A stretch of 63,503 nt of DNA from NVTR01 sp036479015 (lineage in GTDB: Bacteria; Pseudomonadota; Alphaproteobacteria; Rhodobacterales; Rhodobacteraceae). Below, piece after piece: positions 18,105 to 26,786 of the stretch (position 1 is the stretch's first letter; every line of letters begins with the position of its first letter). The stretch lies in assembly GCA_036479015.1 (NCBI GenBank), contig JAZGFB010000060.1, positions 1 to 63,503 of the forward strand, given 5' to 3'. Below the pieces are notes generated by a model, which worked only from the letters and a program-made list of their open reading frames with translations, made no database searches and had not been told where the DNA came from. The position numbers were made by a program, and so were the translations under genes.

Positions 18105-18501
18105 GGCAAATATCCTTAGGTGCGCACAACCTTAAGTGGCACCAATAACCCAAATAATCAAGTTAAACTGGCGCTATGGGGGTGCGACACTAGCGCCCCA
18201 GGGCTGTAATGCCGCAATTAATGGTAGCAAGGACGCCAACTGGTATTAGATTGAATACAGGACTTGCAAGCATCTGGTAGATACGCCCCAGTAACTGGCA
18301 AGATATAACAGGGGTGCCTAGTCGGGCCTTTGCAAGCAAATGATTTGTGATGTGTTTCGCAGGCAGAATTCCGATAATATGTATTATGTTATATAAAGTC
18401 ATTTGAATTGAAAATTGATAAATTCATATTTACTGTGTTATTTGCTCGACAAACCTACCATGAACCCCTTAAAAATATTTACCAAATAGTAAGGATATGT
18501 A
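18105..18501. other. 397-bp region without a supported gene
   Basis: AT-richer than its surroundings. It holds an inverted repeat, GGCGCTA at 18170-18176 and TAGCGCC at 18191-18197, with a 14-nt loop, and a repeated TTGCAAGCA at about 18264 and 18340. A 70-codon frame on the minus strand (18190-18402) has no recognisable similarity and I do not call it. The region must carry the promoters of aroQ (rightward) and of the 145-aa gene (leftward). Confidence 0.5.
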
Positions 18502-18948
18502 ATGTCGTCGCTACTTGTCCTGAATGGACCGAACTTAAATCTATTGGGCGAACGCCAGCCAAAGGTGTATGGGAAAACAACCTTAGCGGACATTGAAAAA
18601 ATGTGTCAGCAAGAGGCTGCTGATAACGGCGCCACCGCCCATTGCTTTCAGTCCAATCAGGAAGGTTTGCTGATGGACGCCATTCACGATGCCCGAAAGA
18701 CCCATGATGGGATCGTGCTGAATGCCGGTGCTTATACCCACACGTCTATTGCCTTGATGGATGCAATATCATCAATTGATTTGCCTGTGGTTGAATTGCA
18801 TTTGTCAAACATCCACGCCCGAGAAGATTTTAGAAAAACGTCGTATATCGCACCTGTTGCAGTGGGTCAGATATGTGGGTTTGGTCCATATGGTTACCGA
18901 TTGGCAATAAGAGCACTGGTGCATCACCTGTCGGAAGCCGCCCCATGA
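18502..18948 (+). CDS. aroQ: 3-dehydroquinate dehydratase, type II
   Basis: 148 residues, full length. It removes water from 3-dehydroquinate to give 3-dehydroshikimate. VLNGPNLNLLGERQPKVYG carries the flexible-lid Arg and the catalytic Tyr; NQEGLLMDAIHDAR, NAGAYTHTSIALMDAI and VELHLSNIHAREDFR are the remaining active-site blocks (catalytic His is in the last region). The stop codon overlaps the start of the LuxR-type gene in an ATGA arrangement, so the two are translationally coupled. Confidence 0.96.
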   Translation: MSSLLVLNGPNLNLLGERQPKVYGKTTLADIEKMCQQEAADNGATAHCFQSNQEGLLMDAIHDARKTHDGIVLNAGAYTHTSIALMDAISSIDLPVVELHLSNIHAREDFRKTSYIAPVAVGQICGFGPYGYRLAIRALVHHLSEAAP

Positions 18949-19691
18949 TCCTGAGCTATCTGGAAAAATTGCATGACTTGCAATCAATAGATGATGTCTG
19001 GTCCCACCATGTGGACAAGATGGCCGAATTTGGATTTGACAGGTTGCTTTACGGGTTCACCAGGTTTCGCACCGCAACTTCATTTGGTGACCGTGAAGAC
19101 CTACTATTACTGACAAATCATTCTGTTGAGTATCTGCATGAGTTCATTGAAACGGGCATGTTTTTTCACGCGCCGATGGTCAAATGGGCCGCAGAAAATG
19201 TTGGTGCCTGCAGTTGGAGCTGGATGAAAGATCATGCTGAATGGCTTACCGAAGATGAGTATGCCGTTGTAAAATATAACAAGAAAATGGGTATCACTGC
19301 CGGGTACTCTATCAGCTTTAAAGAAATATCGACGCGATCAAAAGGCGCGATCGGACTGGTGGCAAAACGTGGGACAAGTCAGGGTGAAGTAGACGCGCTG
19401 TGGGTTGAGCACGGACGCGAGATACTGCAAATGAATAACGTTGCGCATTTGAAGATGACAACGTTTCCCTTCCCTACCCTGCGGCGCCCCTTGACCAAGC
19501 GCCAGCGCGAGGTTCTGGAATGGGTTGGTGATGGCAAGACCACCCAAGATATTGCAACTATAATGGGGCTGACGTCACCGACGATCGAAAAGCATCTGAG
19601 GTTGGCACGCGAGGCACTGGACGTGGAAACAACTGCCCAGGCGGTTCTAAAAGCGTCTTATCAGAATCAAATTTTCCTTTTGGGCACTTAA
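18945..19691 (+). CDS. LuxR-family solo regulator with autoinducer-binding-like domain
   Basis: 248 residues from the ATG at 18945, which shares bases with the aroQ stop. Residues 15-165 form an autoinducer-binding-type domain, and 182-240 a LuxR helix-turn-helix (LTKRQREVLEWVGDGKTTQDIATIMGL then SPTIEKHLRLAREALDV). Aligned with TraR/LuxR, Tyr63 and Phe67 replace the usual Trp57 and Tyr61, Ala76 takes the place of the ligand-contacting Asp70, while Pro77 and Trp91 are kept. It may therefore bind a non-AHL ligand or none. No luxI-type synthase is in the window. The target genes are unknown; autoregulation or control of aroQ is possible but unproved. Confidence 0.88.
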   Translation: MILSYLEKLHDLQSIDDVWSHHVDKMAEFGFDRLLYGFTRFRTATSFGDREDLLLLTNHSVEYLHEFIETGMFFHAPMVKWAAENVGACSWSWMKDHAEWLTEDEYAVVKYNKKMGITAGYSISFKEISTRSKGAIGLVAKRGTSQGEVDALWVEHGREILQMNNVAHLKMTTFPFPTLRRPLTKRQREVLEWVGDGKTTQDIATIMGLTSPTIEKHLRLAREALDVETTAQAVLKASYQNQIFLLGT

Positions 19692-19735
19692 ACACAGTAT
19701 TTCTACGGCTGGGTAAGGAAAACCATACTTTCTTT

Positions 19736-19750
19736 ACGTTAGGTTAACGT
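19736..19750. repeat. Short palindrome downstream of luxR-type gene
   Basis: ACGTTA-GGT-TAACGT is a perfect 6-bp inverted repeat with a 3-base centre, 45 bases past the LuxR-type stop. It could be an operator or chance; no T tract follows, so it is not a standard terminator. The remaining 19751-19938 stretch shows no supported gene. Confidence 0.3.
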
Positions 19751-19938
19751 GCAAATTGGTATTGTTCCGTGAGTGGTGGCATTTTTGCCGTGGGACAGCG
19801 GGCTGGGGTGACTGATATTACAGTACGAACAGCCCGCACCCGGGCAACCGGATCGCTGGGGGCCATGTGTATTTGTGGGTTACAGCTGCTGCTGCGCTTT
19901 CCCCAATCCCCAAAATTTTGGAAAGTGTAGTCATTGTT

Positions 19939-19966
19939 AACGGTGCAGCTGAAATGCTGCACCGTT
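19939..19966. terminator. Terminator after rpsB-tsf
   Basis: AACGGTGCAGC (19939-19949) pairs perfectly with GCTGCACCGTT (19956-19966) around a 6-nt loop. It lies 15 bases past the tsf stop. The T-rich flank is better on the plus strand (TTTCCAATTTT) than on the minus strand, so it may act in both directions, ending both rpsB-tsf and any rightward transcript from the LuxR-type gene. Confidence 0.7.
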
Positions 19967-19980
19967 TCCAATTTTCCAGG

Positions 19981-20856
19981 TTATCCCTGGTTCATTTTGG
20001 CAACTTCCGCTGCAAAGTCTTCTTCTTTTTTGTCGATACCTTCGCCAACGGCAAGCCGTGCAAATCCAAGCACTTCAACACCAGCCTCGGCTGCGGCTTC
20101 GGCGACGGTCTGATCTGGATTGATCACAAAAGCCTGACCTAACAATGTTACCTCTGACAGGAATTTTTTCATCCGCCCGACAATCATTTTTTCAATGACT
20201 TGCTCGGGTTTGCCAGATTCACGGGCCTGCTCGGTTAGAACCGCTTTTTCACGGGACACCAGTTCAGCGTCCAGATCAGCCTCGCTCAAAGATGCGGGGT
20301 TGGCTGCAGCAATATGCATGGCAATCTGCTTGCCGATGCCATTGTCAGCGCCCTTAAGGGCCACCAGCACACCAATTTTGCCCATGTCGTCTGCTACAGC
20401 GTTATGCACGTAGGAAACCACCACATCACCGGTAAGTGACGCCATTCGGCGCAGTGACATGTGTTCGCCAATTTTGGCGACGGCATCTGTGACCCTTGCC
20501 TCAACAGATTTGCCATCAATATCGCAGGCCTTAAGCCCGTCAATATCGTCAACGCCCAAAGCCGCGGTTGCGAAAGATGCGACCATGCCCTGAAATTCGG
20601 AATTCAATGCGACGAAATCGGTTTCAGAGTTCACCTCAACGGCGACGCCCCTGCCCCCATCAACAGCAACGGCAACAAGGCCCTCAGCGGCTGTGCGACC
20701 AGATTTTTTGGCAGCCTTTGCCAGGCCCTTGGTGCGCAGCCAATCAACGGCGGCTTGCATGTCGCCATCGTTTTCGGTCAGTGCTTTTTTAGAATCCATC
20801 ATGCCTGCGCCGGTTGTTTCGCGCAGTTCTTTAACCATAGCGGCTGTGATTGCCAT
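19981..20856 (-). CDS. tsf: Elongation factor Ts
   Basis: 291 residues. It exchanges GDP for GTP on EF-Tu in translation elongation. MAITAAMVKELRETTGAGMMDSKKAL is the usual N-terminal UBA-like domain (key part TGAGMMDSKKAL), VEVNSETDFVALNSEF the core signature and VSYVHNA the later one. It lies 76 bp behind rpsB on the same strand, the standard rpsB-tsf operon, and is followed by a hairpin terminator. Confidence 0.96.
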   Translation of the reverse strand: MAITAAMVKELRETTGAGMMDSKKALTENDGDMQAAVDWLRTKGLAKAAKKSGRTAAEGLVAVAVDGGRGVAVEVNSETDFVALNSEFQGMVASFATAALGVDDIDGLKACDIDGKSVEARVTDAVAKIGEHMSLRRMASLTGDVVVSYVHNAVADDMGKIGVLVALKGADNGIGKQIAMHIAAANPASLSEADLDAELVSREKAVLTEQARESGKPEQVIEKMIVGRMKKFLSEVTLLGQAFVINPDQTVAEAAAEAGVEVLGFARLAVGEGIDKKEEDFAAEVAKMNQG

Positions 20857-20932
20857 TTTGGGTCTCCTAATGTTGGGTTGCGAACCGGGTACGAATTATT
20901 TTCCCACCCGGTTCAATAAGATTGCCGGCGCT

Positions 20933-21850
20933 TTATGCGTCGTCTTTTTCAGACTTTTCAGCCTTGGCTTTCGCTGGGGCCTTCTTGGCAGGTTTTTCAG
21001 CGGCGTCATCGGCTGGCTTTTCTGCCTTAGCCGCGGCTTTTTTCTTGGCCGGGGCTTTTTTGACTTCTACCTCTGGTGCTGCTGTCGCGACAGGCTCTTC
21101 GACAATCGCTTCTTCAACAGGGGCATCGTCCAATGCGCCCAGGTCAATACCGGCAGCGCCCATTTGGGCCGTCATACCATCCAGTGCCGCGCGCGCCACA
21201 AGTTCGCAATACAGTTTGATTGCGCGGGCCGCATCATCATTGCCGGGGATGATGTAATCCACATCATCTGGCGAACAGTTGCTATCCACCACAGCCACAA
21301 CTGGAATGCCCAGTTTTTTGGCTTCGGCAATTGCCAGGCCTTCTTTGTTTACGTCAATCACGAAAATCAAATCAGGCCGACCGCTCATTTCACGGATACC
21401 ACCAAGGGCCGCCTGCAGTTTGGTCTGCTTGCGCTCCATGCCAAGGCGTTCTTTCTTGGTCATGCCTTCGCCACCAGAGGCCAGCTTTTCGTCGTATTCT
21501 TTAAGGCGTTTAATTGACTGTGAAACAGTCTGCCAGTTGGTGAGCGTGCCACCCAACCAACGGTAGTTCATGTAATACTGCGCACATTTTTCAGCGGCTT
21601 CAGCAATCGGCTTTTGGGCCTGACGCTTGGTGCCAACGAACAGAATGCTGCCACCCTTAGCGACAGTTTCACGTACCAGGTTCAATGCTGCATCCAGCAT
21701 TGGAACGGTCTGTGTCAGGTCAAGAATGTGAATGCCGTTGCGCGCACCATAGATGAATTCGCCCATGCGGGGATTCCAGCGTTGTGTCTGGTGGCCAAAG
21801 TGAACGCCAGCTTCAAGCAGTTGACGCAATGTAAAATCAGGGATCGTCAT
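20933..21850 (-). CDS. rpsB: 30S ribosomal protein S2 with long Lys/Ala/Pro-rich tail
   Basis: 305 residues from the ATG at 21850 (MTIPDFTLRQLLEAGVHFGHQ region); a 32-residue upstream extension in frame is not part of the S2 family. The core is conserved (RWNPRMGEFIYG, HILDLTQTVP, LPDLIFVIDV-like PDLIFVIDVNKEG, VDSNCSPDDVDYIIPGNDDA). Residues 240-305 form a low-complexity tail of Lys, Ala, Pro and acidic residues (KKAPAKKKAAAKAEKP and onward), longer than in E. coli S2 but a pattern known in alphaproteobacteria. First gene of the rpsB-tsf unit. Confidence 0.95.
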   Translation of the reverse strand: MTIPDFTLRQLLEAGVHFGHQTQRWNPRMGEFIYGARNGIHILDLTQTVPMLDAALNLVRETVAKGGSILFVGTKRQAQKPIAEAAEKCAQYYMNYRWLGGTLTNWQTVSQSIKRLKEYDEKLASGGEGMTKKERLGMERKQTKLQAALGGIREMSGRPDLIFVIDVNKEGLAIAEAKKLGIPVVAVVDSNCSPDDVDYIIPGNDDAARAIKLYCELVARAALDGMTAQMGAAGIDLGALDDAPVEEAIVEEPVATAAPEVEVKKAPAKKKAAAKAEKPADDAAEKPAKKAPAKAKAEKSEKDDA

Positions 21851-22073
21851 GTCCAAGTTCCTTTTTTCCGGTTTCGCCTCAGCGGGGGTGTAGGGGCATA
21901 AGCCCAACCGGCGGACGTCAATGGATTTCTCCCCATATCGGCCCAACCCCGCCTGTGGATTTAGATTGTGCGCGAATAGTTGACGTGGCGGCTGATTGCA
22001 AGTGATTATTGTGTATTCTGCTTGGTCCTGTCAGATTACGCCAATATGAAAATGCAATAAGAAAGGACACTTT

Positions 22074-22409
22074 ATGAGCTTTCCAGGTTTCATTAAAGCA
22101 TTCCCCAGCCTTGACGTGCCTTTTCCAGACGATGTTGTACAGACACATGCAATTCGATCGAACAAAGGTCTGACGGTATTTTTTGAATTTTTCAAAGATT
22201 TTACGCTGCCGCCCCATTCCCACAAAGATCAATGGGGTACGGTGGTTGCTGGGACTGTTGCCTTAACCATTGATGGCAAGACAAGCATCTACAAACCGGG
22301 CGATAGTTATTTCATCCCATCAGGTGTTGTACATGGCGTTTCAGTTACCGCCGGCACTAAGGCAATTGATGTCTTTGAGGAACCAGACCGATATGGTCTT
22401 AGGGGCTAA
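22074..22409 (+). CDS. Small cupin-domain protein
   Basis: 111 residues, one cupin domain. PPHSHKDQWGTVVAGTVALTIDG is cupin motif 1 in shifted form (H-x-H plus Gln and Gly), and KPGDSYFIPSGVVHGVSV is motif 2 with the last His. These are likely metal ligands. AAGAAAGGA precedes the start. Such single-domain cupins have varied or unknown roles; no substrate can be assigned. It is divergent from rpsB and about 170 bp upstream of psuK. Confidence 0.82.
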   Translation: MSFPGFIKAFPSLDVPFPDDVVQTHAIRSNKGLTVFFEFFKDFTLPPHSHKDQWGTVVAGTVALTIDGKTSIYKPGDSYFIPSGVVHGVSVTAGTKAIDVFEEPDRYGLRG

Positions 22410-22579
22410 GCCACTTTATCAGGGGTATGGCGTGGCGGGTGGTATCCGTCACGTTATTAATGTGGCTATCGGAAACCATCCGATTGGATTTTGAGCTCCG
22501 TTACAGCTAATATCGGCCAGTTTCGTGTTGGAAATAGTGTCGCTTGCAGGCCCTACCTCGTCCTGTCACAAACCACCTT

Positions 22580-23470
22580 ATGTTAGACCCAAACATCCTT
22601 TGTATCGGCTCGGTCCTGTGGGACGTCATCGGCCGTTCCCCCAGTCATATGAAGCTTGGTTCTGATGTGCCTGGCCGCATCACCCGGCTGCCAGGTGGTG
22701 TGGCGATGAACATCGCGATGACGTTGCGCAGGTTTGGCATGGTGCCGACAATTCTTACGGCCGTTGGCAGCGACGCTGAGGGCATTGAACTGCTGGCCGC
22801 CTGTGCCCGTATGGGGATTGTAACGGATCATGTGTACCGTTCAAAAGATTTGCCCACTGATCGTTATATGGCAGTAGAAGGCGCCAATGGCCTGATCTCT
22901 GCGATAGCCGATGCCCATTCGCTTGAGGCCGCGGGTGATAAAATATTGGCCCCGCTGATGGATGGAACATTTGGCAGTGGCGAACATCCCTATGACGGCC
23001 CCATCGCACTGGATGGAAACCTGACCGAGGCGCTGTTGTCTGACATTGCCAAAAGCCCGGAATTTTCTGCTGCAGACCTACGCGTGGCACCGGCAAGCCC
23101 CGGCAAAGCCGAACGCCTGTTGCCGTTGCTGACGCATCCGGGAGCAACACTTTATCTGAATTTGGAAGAGGCCGGAGTACTCTGTCAGACCCGATTTAAA
23201 TCGTCTGTTGAGGGCGCTAAGGGGTTGTTAAACCGGGGGGCAAAGCGGGTTCTGGTGACAGACGGTGGCAAGCCTGCCACGGATGGCAGCGGCGAAGGTA
23301 TTGTCACCGCCAAACCGCCATCTGTATTGGTAACTCGGGTGACCGGGGCGGGTGATACATTTATGGCGGCCCACATTGCCGCGCAACGCGGCGGTCAAAC
23401 CCGAAAACAAGCGCTTAGCGCGGCTTTGCAATCAGCTGCAGATTACGTTTCTGGAGATATCCCATTATGA
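22580..23470 (+). CDS. psuK: Pseudouridine kinase (PfkB family)
   Basis: 296 residues from the ATG at 22580 (MLDPNILCIGSVLWDVIGRS). It is a PfkB/ribokinase-fold sugar kinase: LPGGVAMNIAMTLRRFGM is the N-terminal substrate signature and VTRVTGAGDTFMAAHIA the C-terminal signature with the catalytic Asp. The next gene, psuG, overlaps by 4 bp (ATGA), and the pairing identifies the substrate as pseudouridine, which the kinase converts to pseudouridine 5'-phosphate. An upstream TTG start at 22544 would add twelve residues without family support. Confidence 0.9.
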   Translation: MLDPNILCIGSVLWDVIGRSPSHMKLGSDVPGRITRLPGGVAMNIAMTLRRFGMVPTILTAVGSDAEGIELLAACARMGIVTDHVYRSKDLPTDRYMAVEGANGLISAIADAHSLEAAGDKILAPLMDGTFGSGEHPYDGPIALDGNLTEALLSDIAKSPEFSAADLRVAPASPGKAERLLPLLTHPGATLYLNLEEAGVLCQTRFKSSVEGAKGLLNRGAKRVLVTDGGKPATDGSGEGIVTAKPPSVLVTRVTGAGDTFMAAHIAAQRGGQTRKQALSAALQSAADYVSGDIPL

Positions 23471-24381
23471 TACCACTTTGCTATAGTGATGAAGTGAAAG
23501 CTGCCCGCGACAATGGCACACCGATTGTGGCCCTTGAATCCACCATCATTACCCATGGCATGCCCTACCCCCAAAATGTGGAAACCGCCCGTTTGGTGGA
23601 AGCAGAACTGCGAAATGGCGGCGTGACCCCGGCGACGATTGCAGTAATTGAGGGCCAGTTATGCGTCGGCCTAAGCGCGCGCCAGCTTGAAAACCTTGGA
23701 CAGGCCAGCGACGTGGCCAAACTGTCGCGCGGCGATATTGCGGCGTGCATTGCCCGCGGCGGCACCGGGGCGACAACCGTTGCAGCGACCATGATTGCCG
23801 CACATCTGGCCGATATCAAAGTATTTGCCACAGGTGGCATTGGCGGGGTGCACCGGGGCGCCGATACCAGTTTTGACATCTCTGCCGATTTGCGCGAACT
23901 GGCCCACACCCCGGTCACGGTGGTTGCTGCTGGGGCCAAGGCCATTTTAGACTTGCCCAAAACCCTGGAAGTTTTGGAAACACTGGGCGTTTCGGTCATT
24001 GCCTATGGTCAGGATGATTTCCCGGCTTTTTGGTCACGTTCAAGTGGCCTGGCATCCCCGTTGCGCATGGACACACCAGAGCAGATTGCCAAGGCTCATC
24101 TGGTGCGCGCCGCCATGGGCCTGCCCGGTGGTCAGCTGGTGGCAAACCCGATCCCCATTGCCGATGAAATATCGGCAGACATTCTGGCCCCGATTATTGA
24201 CCTGGCGATAGCAGATGCTGCGGCGGACGGGATATTGGCGAAACAGGTGACACCCTATTTACTAGGTCGGATATATGAGCTGACACAGGGGCGCTCGCTA
24301 ACCGCCAATATCGCGCTTGTACTTAATAATGCCCGCCTTGCCGCGCAAATTGCGACCGCATTGGTCACAGATATGAAGTAA
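23467..24381 (+). CDS. psuG: Pseudouridine-5'-phosphate glycosidase
   Basis: 304 residues. It splits the C-C glycosidic bond of pseudouridine 5'-phosphate to uracil and ribose 5-phosphate. Conserved blocks include ALESTIITHGMPYPQN, KLSRGDIAACIARGGTGATTVAATM (quoted pieces SRGDIAACIARGG and GATTVAATM), FATGGIGGVHRGADTSFDIS, YGQDDFPAFWSR and LVANPIP. It is coupled to psuK by an ATGA overlap, so the pair recycles pseudouridine from RNA turnover. No dedicated nucleoside transporter is adjacent. Confidence 0.95.
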   Translation: MIPLCYSDEVKAARDNGTPIVALESTIITHGMPYPQNVETARLVEAELRNGGVTPATIAVIEGQLCVGLSARQLENLGQASDVAKLSRGDIAACIARGGTGATTVAATMIAAHLADIKVFATGGIGGVHRGADTSFDISADLRELAHTPVTVVAAGAKAILDLPKTLEVLETLGVSVIAYGQDDFPAFWSRSSGLASPLRMDTPEQIAKAHLVRAAMGLPGGQLVANPIPIADEISADILAPIIDLAIADAAADGILAKQVTPYLLGRIYELTQGRSLTANIALVLNNARLAAQIATALVTDMK

Positions 24382-24464
24382 CTGCATACGATCGTAAACA
24401 TAGGATTGTAGCGGCTTGCAAAACTGCCTAAATACATTGGAAACAATATCAGAATTTGCCCAAT

Positions 24465-25187
24465 ATGACTGACAAACCAAAAGAAAAAGCCAAGCCCTGG
24501 CAGCGCCGGTCGCTGCTTTCGCGGGTCCGTGCAAATTTCTTAACAGGTCTGGTTGTGTTGGTGCCCATTGCGCTGACGCTGTACCTGTTCTGGTCGTTTG
24601 TCGGCTGGATTGACAGCTGGGTCTTGCCTTTTGTACCCAATGCCTACCAGCCAGATGCGCTGATACGATACTATTTTGGCGAAGAATCTTCCATCAGCAT
24701 ACGCGGCGTAGGCGTGGTGGTGTTCTTCCTGTTTACGATATTCGTCGGTTGGATCGCCAAAGGCTTTTTGGGCCGTTCTTTCTTGGGCTGGGCGGAGGGG
24801 CTGGTCAATCGCATGCCGGTTGTACGCTCCGTTTATAGTGGCCTGAAACAAATCGCCGAAACGGTTTTTTCACAAAAAGAAAATTCATTTGAAAAGGCCT
24901 GTTTGGTTGAATACCCGCGTAAGGGTATTTGGGCCATTGCCTTTATTTCCACCACAGCTAAGGGTGAAATCAATGCGGGAATACCACGGGACGAACAGAT
25001 GATTTCGGTGTTTTTGCCATCCACACCGAACCCGACCAGTGGGTTTTTACTGTTCGTACCATCCTCTGACATCATTGAGCTGAAGATGAGCGTCGAAGAC
25101 GCCGCAAAATTAGTCATATCAGCAGGTTTGGTCTACCCCAACGGGCAGGATCCTACTGTTCCTATTGATATAATACAGGCTAAGTAA
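24465..25187 (+). CDS. DUF502 family inner-membrane protein
   Basis: 240 residues from the ATG at 24465. Two transmembrane helices lie at about 27-50 and 78-98 (GLVVLVPIALTLYLFWSFV and GVVVFFLFTIFVGWIAKGFLG), followed by a soluble domain with RMPVVRSVYSGLKQIAETV and VFLPSTPNPTSGFLLFVP, the hallmarks of DUF502 proteins. These are widespread in bacteria and plants; molecular function is not established in general. The LysE-type gene starts 5 bp downstream and is likely cotranscribed. Confidence 0.9.
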   Translation: MTDKPKEKAKPWQRRSLLSRVRANFLTGLVVLVPIALTLYLFWSFVGWIDSWVLPFVPNAYQPDALIRYYFGEESSISIRGVGVVVFFLFTIFVGWIAKGFLGRSFLGWAEGLVNRMPVVRSVYSGLKQIAETVFSQKENSFEKACLVEYPRKGIWAIAFISTTAKGEINAGIPRDEQMISVFLPSTPNPTSGFLLFVPSSDIIELKMSVEDAAKLVISAGLVYPNGQDPTVPIDIIQAK

Positions 25188-25192
25188 TCACA

Positions 25193-25801
25193 GTGATATT
25201 TGCAGCAATAACAGGTTTTCTAACCGGGTTTTCGCTTATTTTGGCGATCGGAGCCCAGAATGCTTTTGTTTTAAGGCAAGGGTTGAAACGGGATCACGTT
25301 TTCTGGCTGTGTTTATTATGTGCGGTATCGGACGCAATCCTTATTACGGCCGGTGTGGTTGGGTTCACTGAACTTGTGTCATATTATCCTATGCTTCCAA
25401 CAATAATGACTGCCGCGGGTGCTGTATTCTTGTTGGCGTATGGTGTCAGCAGATTTCGCGCGGCCTACGGCGGGAACTATCAGCAAGAGCAGAACGGCAC
25501 ATCAAATGGCCTATGGGTAACACTGGCCACGGGTGCTGCGTTCACTTGGCTGAACCCCCATGTCTATTTAGATACTTTTGGCCTGGTTGGAGCCGTGTCA
25601 ACGGGGTTTGAATTGGCGTCGCAAAAATGGGCCTTTGGCATTGGCGCGGTAACGGCGTCCTTTGTTTTCTTTTTTGGGCTTGGTTATGGCGCCCGCCTGT
25701 TGGCACCGATCATGGGGTCTGCCAAGGCCTGGCGCTATCTTGACGTGGGAATTGGGGTGACTATGTGGATACTGGCATTTGGCCTGATTTGTTCACTATA
25801 G
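25193..25801 (+). CDS. LysE/ArgO-type amino-acid exporter
   Basis: 202 residues with a GTG start. About six transmembrane helices. GFSLILAIGAQNAFVLRQGLKRDHV is the LysE/ArgO N-terminal signature (key part AIGAQNAFVLRQG), and WLNPHVYLDTFGLVGAV is the second conserved block, closest to the ArgO/LysE arginine-lysine subgroup rather than RhtB. It would export basic amino acids. It overlaps the convergent bdhA gene by 6 bp. Confidence 0.9.
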   Translation: MIFAAITGFLTGFSLILAIGAQNAFVLRQGLKRDHVFWLCLLCAVSDAILITAGVVGFTELVSYYPMLPTIMTAAGAVFLLAYGVSRFRAAYGGNYQQEQNGTSNGLWVTLATGAAFTWLNPHVYLDTFGLVGAVSTGFELASQKWAFGIGAVTASFVFFFGLGYGARLLAPIMGSAKAWRYLDVGIGVTMWILAFGLICSL

Positions 25802-26569
25802 CGCGGTCCAGCCGCCATCAATACTGATCGTGGTGCCGGTGATCTGATCCGCAGCTGGCGAACATAAAAACGCAACCGTTCCGCCGATCTGTTTGGGTGT
25901 TGCAAATTCCCGCGACGGTTGGCGGGCAAGCATGACCTGACTAATTACCGTTTTCCGATCCATGCCATGGTTTTCCATTTGTTCGGGTATCTGCGCCTCA
26001 ACCAAGGGGGTCAGCACATACCCCGGGCAAACTGCATTGCAAGTGATGGGCTCCTGGGCCGTTTCCAGAGCGATGGTTTTGCTTAGGCCAACAACCCCAT
26101 GCTTAGCCGCCACATAGGCCGATTTATAGGGAGACGCCGTTAACCCATGGGCCGAGGCAATGTTGACCACCCTGCCCCAACCGGCAGTGCGCATGATCGG
26201 CAACGCCACCGCGGTCGTGTGAAACGCTGAACTTAGATTAATGGCGATTATCGCATCCCATTTATCACGCGGATACGTGTCAATGGCGGCCACATGCTGG
26301 ATGCCGGCGTTGTTGATCAGGATATCGCAGGTTTCGGACTTTTTGATCAATGCCCTGCATTGATCGCCATCTGACATGTCGGCCTGAATATAGCGGGCGG
26401 TGACGCCAAACTCTGTAGCAAGCTTAGTGGCCAGTTCGTGGTCTTCAACGGTGTCACTGAATGAATTCAGAACAATGTTTGCCCCCTGTCTGGCCAGCTC
26501 TTGCGCGATCCCAAGACCGATACCAGAGTTTGAGCCGGTTATGACCGCAGTTTTACCCCTAAGTGGCAT
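25796..26569 (-). CDS. bdhA: D-3-hydroxybutyrate dehydrogenase
   Basis: 257 residues, a short-chain dehydrogenase/reductase. The cofactor loop is GSNSGIGLGIAQ; the catalytic triad comes from NIASAHGLTASPYKSAYVAAKHGVVGL (Ser, and Tyr-x-x-x-Lys in YVAAK). The sequence QLMLARQPSREFATPKQIGGTVAFLCSP-like ending (QVMLARQPSREFATPKQIGG) and NAVCPGYVLTPLVE are typical of 3-hydroxybutyrate dehydrogenases, which interconvert 3-hydroxybutyrate and acetoacetate with NAD. A candidate small RNA with its own terminator lies immediately upstream on the same strand. Confidence 0.9.
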   Translation of the reverse strand: MPLRGKTAVITGSNSGIGLGIAQELARQGANIVLNSFSDTVEDHELATKLATEFGVTARYIQADMSDGDQCRALIKKSETCDILINNAGIQHVAAIDTYPRDKWDAIIAINLSSAFHTTAVALPIMRTAGWGRVVNIASAHGLTASPYKSAYVAAKHGVVGLSKTIALETAQEPITCNAVCPGYVLTPLVEAQIPEQMENHGMDRKTVISQVMLARQPSREFATPKQIGGTVAFLCSPAADQITGTTISIDGGWTAL

Positions 26570-26700
26570 AGAATTATCCTTAGATTATGAGCACACTAGA
26601 ACTGAGCCTATCAGGGATGATGGCAGAGGCAAAATCGCTGAGTTGTAAAATATCAATAACTACGGATGAGATGAATAAAACACCGCAACCATGCCCCGTT

Positions 26701-26733
26701 AAACAAAAAAAACGCCCGCGCGAAGCGGGCGTT
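26701..26733 (-). terminator. Rho-independent terminator of the candidate small RNA
   Basis: AACGCCCGC (26711-26719) pairs with GCGGGCGTT (26725-26733) around a 5-nt loop. On the minus strand it is followed by a run of eight T interrupted further on by G. There is no minus-strand protein gene upstream of it, so it must end a non-coding transcript or act as an attenuator for bdhA, whose start is about 130 bases further on. Confidence 0.85.
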
Positions 26734-26780
26734 AAGTTATTGAGGCAGGTTTCATACAGGCAAGAAACCTATCGAGCAGT
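26703..26780 (-). ncRNA. Candidate small RNA upstream of bdhA
   Basis: Predicted RNA of about 76-78 nt. It starts about 7 bases after a TATAAA box, forms a first hairpin AGGTTTC/GAAACCT (26764-26770 with 26747-26753, 10-nt loop TTGCCTGTAT), has a single-stranded linker GCCTCAATAACTTA, and ends in the strong terminator at 26711-26733. No open reading frame of note is inside. I do not recognise an Rfam family. An alternative is a 5' leader of bdhA with transcription attenuation. Confidence 0.55.
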
Positions 26781-26786
26781 GGGGCC

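Noticed and set aside
18190..18402. 70-codon frame on the minus strand
   Set aside because: No similarity to a known family, no ribosome site seen and it covers an AT-rich promoter region; more likely chance.
19769..19930. 54-codon GTG-started frame between the LuxR-type gene and tsf
   Set aside because: Composition unlike a real protein and no recognisable domain; it lies next to a terminator.
20933..21060. Lys/Ala/Pro-rich tail of S2 as a fused separate protein
   Set aside because: Low-complexity C-terminal extension of S2 is a known alphaproteobacterial trait; no separate domain is seen.
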